The translations under genes were made by a program, and so were the position numbers. Source: Phycisphaerales bacterium (GTDB lineage: Bacteria; Planctomycetota; Phycisphaerae; Phycisphaerales; UBA1924). Taken from it: a stretch of 64,000 nucleotides of DNA. Below, piece after piece: positions 61,758-64,000 of the stretch. Position 1 is the stretch's first letter. Each line of letters starts with the position of its first letter. Under the pieces are notes generated by a model. The model did not search any database. It worked only from the letters and a program-made list of their open reading frames with translations, and had not been told where the DNA came from. The stretch is taken from the NCBI GenBank assembly GCA_029260455.1, contig JAJDDF010000016.1, positions 1 through 64,000 on the forward strand, read 5' to 3'.

Positions 61758-62048
61758 ATTTTTTCCCTCTCGCCTCATGTGGACTCTCTCTACCTCTTTG
61801 CCGACGACATTCGCCAGCTCAGCCTGTGCAACAAAACGCACAGACTTCTGAAGGACAACTACAAGAATACACCCGAATGAGAGCATTCACAACGAAGAAT
61901 CCTTCAAATCGAGTATTTTCATCCAGTCGCAATGGTGCCGGAGTTGCCGCTTCACCCACACTCAGCTGAGGCTACATAGGTGCTTCCGCAGACACGACTT
62001 ATCGTTGTTTCCGGCTCGCCAGCCGGGCAGGGACTCTGTTCGATGCCG
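61758..62048. other. Intergenic region, no gene
   Basis: About 290 bases between the PEP-CTERM gene and the YhaM-like gene. A perfect hairpin CCGGCT-CGCC-AGCCGG lies at about 62009-62024, without a U-tract. Promoter of the PEP-CTERM gene is expected in the left part. Confidence 0.35.
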
Positions 62049-63086
62049 TCAGGCCAGGGGGTCTGGGCGATAGAGGCGGGTGTCAAGCGCCCAAATGCGT
62101 TCGGTAAAGTTTCCGCCTAGGTCGCCACGGTCGGTATCTGGTCGGGCCGCTGCGAGTGCCGCCGCCATTTTTGCATCCAAATTATCCAGCATCGCGACCA
62201 TGATCGCCTCGGGTGTCGAGGGTGCCTTGGGCGAGCCATGCTCGGGCAGGGTGTGACTGGCAAGAATGCAGTGCTCAAGGACCGTGATCATGCCATGCGG
62301 GAAGCGGATGCCCTGCCGCGCCATCGCACTTTGCGCCTTGTCATGAAGCAAGAGCACACCATCGACAATGTGTCCGATCAGGTGGCCACGGTCGGTGTAA
62401 TCAAATGCGCCATTCCAATCCATCTCGCGCGTCTTGCCCATGTCATGCAGAAAGAGCGCAAGCAACACGATGTCGCGATTGATCTTGGGATACCACTGCA
62501 AAATGGAGTTCGCGACATTCATGAGGCTCAGCGTGTGCTCGCACAACCCGCCGATGTAGGCGTGGTGCATCATCTTGGCCGCCGGGGCTTGACGGAACAT
62601 GTCCATCAACATGTCGTCAGAGACAATCTCCTGCGCGAGCGCCTTGGCCGCGGGATGCGTAAGCGATTCAAGAATCGCGATGACCTCGCGGTACATCTCT
62701 TCGGGGGGCCGCGCTGAGACCGGCAACAGCAGTTGCAACTGCTCGGCGGTGGGCGTCACCTCTTCGATGCGATCAATGATGAGCTGCAACTCGCCCTGAT
62801 AGGGCTGCGTCTGCCCCTCGCAGCGGACAAAACCATTGCTCGGCAGGCGGCGAATCAGCTCTTCCGACGCCCCCCACATGCGGCCCGGTGCCATGCCCGA
62901 CGCATCAGAAAGCAGACAGCGCAGATAGGGCTTGTCCTTGCGGGTCTTGCCGATCTGCGTGTTGGAGATCGCGAAGGTGCCGGAAAAGCGGGCGTTGGGT
63001 TCCATCGCGGCGATGGAGACATTTTCAACGGCGGCCATGGCCTGGGTCATCGGATCGTCGTTACTCGTCTGTTGTTGCTGATTCAT
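62049..63086 (-). CDS. YhaM-like 3'-5' exoribonuclease (OB-fold plus HD domain)
   Basis: 345 residues. N-terminal OB-like nucleic-acid-binding segment (GTFAISNTQIGKTRKDKPYLRCLLSDASGMAPGRMWG) followed by an HD phosphohydrolase domain: MHHAYIGGLCEHTLSLMNVA, LFLHDMGKTREM with the HD pair, LEHCILASHTLPEHGSPK and MLDNLDAKM. The layout is that of YhaM, which degrades RNA or DNA from 3' ends. The start overlaps the preceding zinc-ribbon gene by 26 bases; an internal ATG at 63050 is possible. Distal gene of the overlapping run. Confidence 0.9.
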   Translation of the reverse strand: MNQQQQTSNDDPMTQAMAAVENVSIAAMEPNARFSGTFAISNTQIGKTRKDKPYLRCLLSDASGMAPGRMWGASEELIRRLPSNGFVRCEGQTQPYQGELQLIIDRIEEVTPTAEQLQLLLPVSARPPEEMYREVIAILESLTHPAAKALAQEIVSDDMLMDMFRQAPAAKMMHHAYIGGLCEHTLSLMNVANSILQWYPKINRDIVLLALFLHDMGKTREMDWNGAFDYTDRGHLIGHIVDGVLLLHDKAQSAMARQGIRFPHGMITVLEHCILASHTLPEHGSPKAPSTPEAIMVAMLDNLDAKMAAALAAARPDTDRGDLGGNFTERIWALDTRLYRPDPLA

Positions 63087-63321
63087 GGGGTGACACGGTA
63101 GTCGATGCGGGCTTGCGCCGCCGGAATGGTGTGCCGCACTCGGGGCAGACGTCGGTTTTCTTGAGGCCTGTCAAGTCATAATTGCATTCGCGACAGTGAC
63201 CCGCATACCAGGCACGGCCAATGATGAAGCGGCGGGCTCGGTCCGAGACGAGGCACAATCCCATGAGCGCGAATGTCGCGGCGACAACAACGATGCCAGC
63301 AACAATCAGGGATTCAATCAC
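63061..63321 (-). CDS. Small membrane zinc-ribbon protein
   Basis: 86 residues. One N-terminal membrane helix (LIVAGIVVVAATFALMGLCLV), then GHCRECNYDLTGLKKTDVCPECGTPF: two CxxC pairs 13-14 residues apart, and a Ser/Thr-rich tail. Same pattern as the two upstream genes and the 5965-7071 protein. Start overlaps the previous stop (ATGA), end overlaps the YhaM-like start. Function unknown. Confidence 0.8.
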   Translation of the reverse strand: MIESLIVAGIVVVAATFALMGLCLVSDRARRFIIGRAWYAGHCRECNYDLTGLKKTDVCPECGTPFRRRKPASTTVSPHESATTDE

Positions 63322-63644
63322 GCCTCACCCTCTTCCGCTTCCGGCGTAAACGTGCCGAACGCAGCGAAGCGATCGACGACCGTACCGCATTCGGGGCATT
63401 GGATCACACCGCGGGTTGCGGTGAGGTCGTAGCCGCAGGCGTGGCATTGGCCGAGAGCCCTGGGTTTGCCTTCAACAAAGCGGCGGGTGACCTTCGGCAC
63501 CGCGAGAAGAAACGCTGCCGGGACGACCAAGAGCGCGGCCGCCGCAACCATCGGCATGAAGGCCTGCGGGGTGAGCAGCAGCACGATGGCGTAGGCCATG
63601 AGAAGGACAACGAACAAGCTGGTGCGAAAACGTCGTGGTATCAC
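63318..63644 (-). CDS. Small membrane zinc-ribbon protein
   Basis: 108 residues. Two hydrophobic segments (TSLFVVLLMAYAIVLLL and MVAAAALLVVPAAFLLA), then QCHACGYDLTATRGVIQCPECGTVV. Same CxxCxYDL...CPECG pattern. Overlaps both neighbours by four bases (ATGA), so the three genes are translationally coupled. Function unknown. Confidence 0.8.
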   Translation of the reverse strand: MIPRRFRTSLFVVLLMAYAIVLLLTPQAFMPMVAAAALLVVPAAFLLAVPKVTRRFVEGKPRALGQCHACGYDLTATRGVIQCPECGTVVDRFAAFGTFTPEAEEGEA

Positions 63645-64000
63645 ACTTCTTCCTCTTCTGGCTTGGGCCGCCCAAATACGAACTCATGGTCGATCGGCTC
63701 GCCACATTCGGGGCAGACATCGGCGTTGGGGGTGGCGCTGAGGTCGTAGAGACATTTGGGGCAGATGCCGTGGCCCGGCATTCTCCGATCAATCCAACGG
63801 CGCGCGTGTACCCCCACCATCATCAAAGCGAAGATGATCGCCATCCCCGCAAGGCTGATAAAGGGCCATGGATCCGCGCGGATTTCCAACGCGGCAACGG
63901 CGGTCATCAGAATGATCCCCAGAGTTACAAACCAAAACGATGCAATTCCGATCCGCTCAGACCAATCAGCGATGCGCGATTGCGCTTTCTTACTTGGAAA
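63641..64000 (-). CDS. Membrane zinc-ribbon protein, partial (runs off right edge)
   Basis: The first in-window ATG (63907) gives 88 residues with one helix and CPKCLYDLSATPNADVCPECGEP. The frame remains open to base 64000 for 31 more codons without a stop, and those codons read as a further membrane helix (IGIASFWFVTLGIIL), with no in-frame ATG, GTG or TTG among them. The true start is therefore probably outside the window, giving two helices as in its neighbour. An 88-residue product from 63907 is the alternative. Confidence 0.7.
   Translation of the reverse strand, partial: FPSKKAQSRIADWSERIGIASFWFVTLGIILMTAVAALEIRADPWPFISLAGMAIIFALMMVGVHARRWIDRRMPGHGICPKCLYDLSATPNADVCPECGEPIDHEFVFGRPKPEEEEV

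Noticed and set aside
62009-62024. CCGGCT-CGCC-AGCCGG hairpin as a terminator
   Set aside because: No U-tract on either strand and no gene end close by.

Overview
The window looks like a piece of a planctomycete chromosome, most likely from the Phycisphaerae. It has high GC, many single-copy housekeeping genes and few mobile sequences. The lineage call rests on protein style: CxxCxYDLTG...CPECG zinc-ribbon membrane proteins, a PAPGAL...RRRR (PEP-CTERM-like) sorting tail, an Hc1-type histone H1-like protein, Lys-rich tails on a DksA-like protein and on TopA, and an OmcB-like Cys-containing DUF11 lipoprotein. It is an inference from family knowledge; no database search was possible.

Layout. 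1-1300: the 5' part of a 16S rRNA gene on the minus strand (cut by the left edge), with a long leader, a boxA-like element and a strong promoter. 1368-4821: minus-strand run kdsA-mcsA-mcsB-comF. 5135-16284: YtpQ-like protein, zinc-ribbon membrane protein, secreted coiled-coil protein, proC, accA, DksA/histone-tail fusion, lspA, cupin, metallo-beta-lactamase hydrolase, GNAT, asparagine synthetase and a LigD phosphoesterase-like protein. 16390-20705: a TPR lipoprotein, then an activated-methyl-cycle operon (ArsR/methyltransferase regulator, ahcY, metF) with a clear promoter and operator. 20924-30943: PilZ-REC-HPt protein, UMF1 transporter, FkbM methyltransferase, trpB, parvulin, DUF899, TPR protein, large secreted repeat protein, and a pseudokinase preceded by a 38-codon reading frame. 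31082-43963: pilT, pgk, miaA, topA, TraB-like lipoprotein, an overlapping oppF-like/DUF1028/hydrolase trio, a ClC antiporter, rnpA and yidD.

43984-46070 is the accessory island. It is visibly more AT-rich and holds the ruins of an EcoRII-type restriction-modification locus: a cytosine methyltransferase cut off after motif IV but keeping an N-terminal ribbon-helix-helix domain, an intact HNH nuclease, a 76-residue protein, and the catalytic end of an EcoRII-like endonuclease. Two inverted repeats with TATCAA half-sites lie in front of the two upstream genes.

46315-64000: an overlapping ftsW-murG-hypothetical-diguanylate cyclase block, Hc1, a FabZ-like dehydratase, manA, the DUF11 lipoprotein with its terminator, ilvE, a PheT lacking the usual tRNA-binding insertion, an HscA-like Hsp70, a LON-domain protein preceded by a candidate structured RNA ending in its own terminator, a lamin-tail/PEP-CTERM protein with terminator, and a run of overlapping small zinc-ribbon membrane proteins leading into a YhaM-like exoribonuclease. 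The last of these runs off the right edge.

Functional themes: SAM/SAH recycling under autoregulation; envelope biogenesis (kdsA, lspA, ftsW, murG, manA); c-di-GMP signalling (PilZ protein and GGDEF protein); basic, histone-like DNA-binding tails. No tRNA gene, CRISPR array, insertion sequence or prophage was seen.
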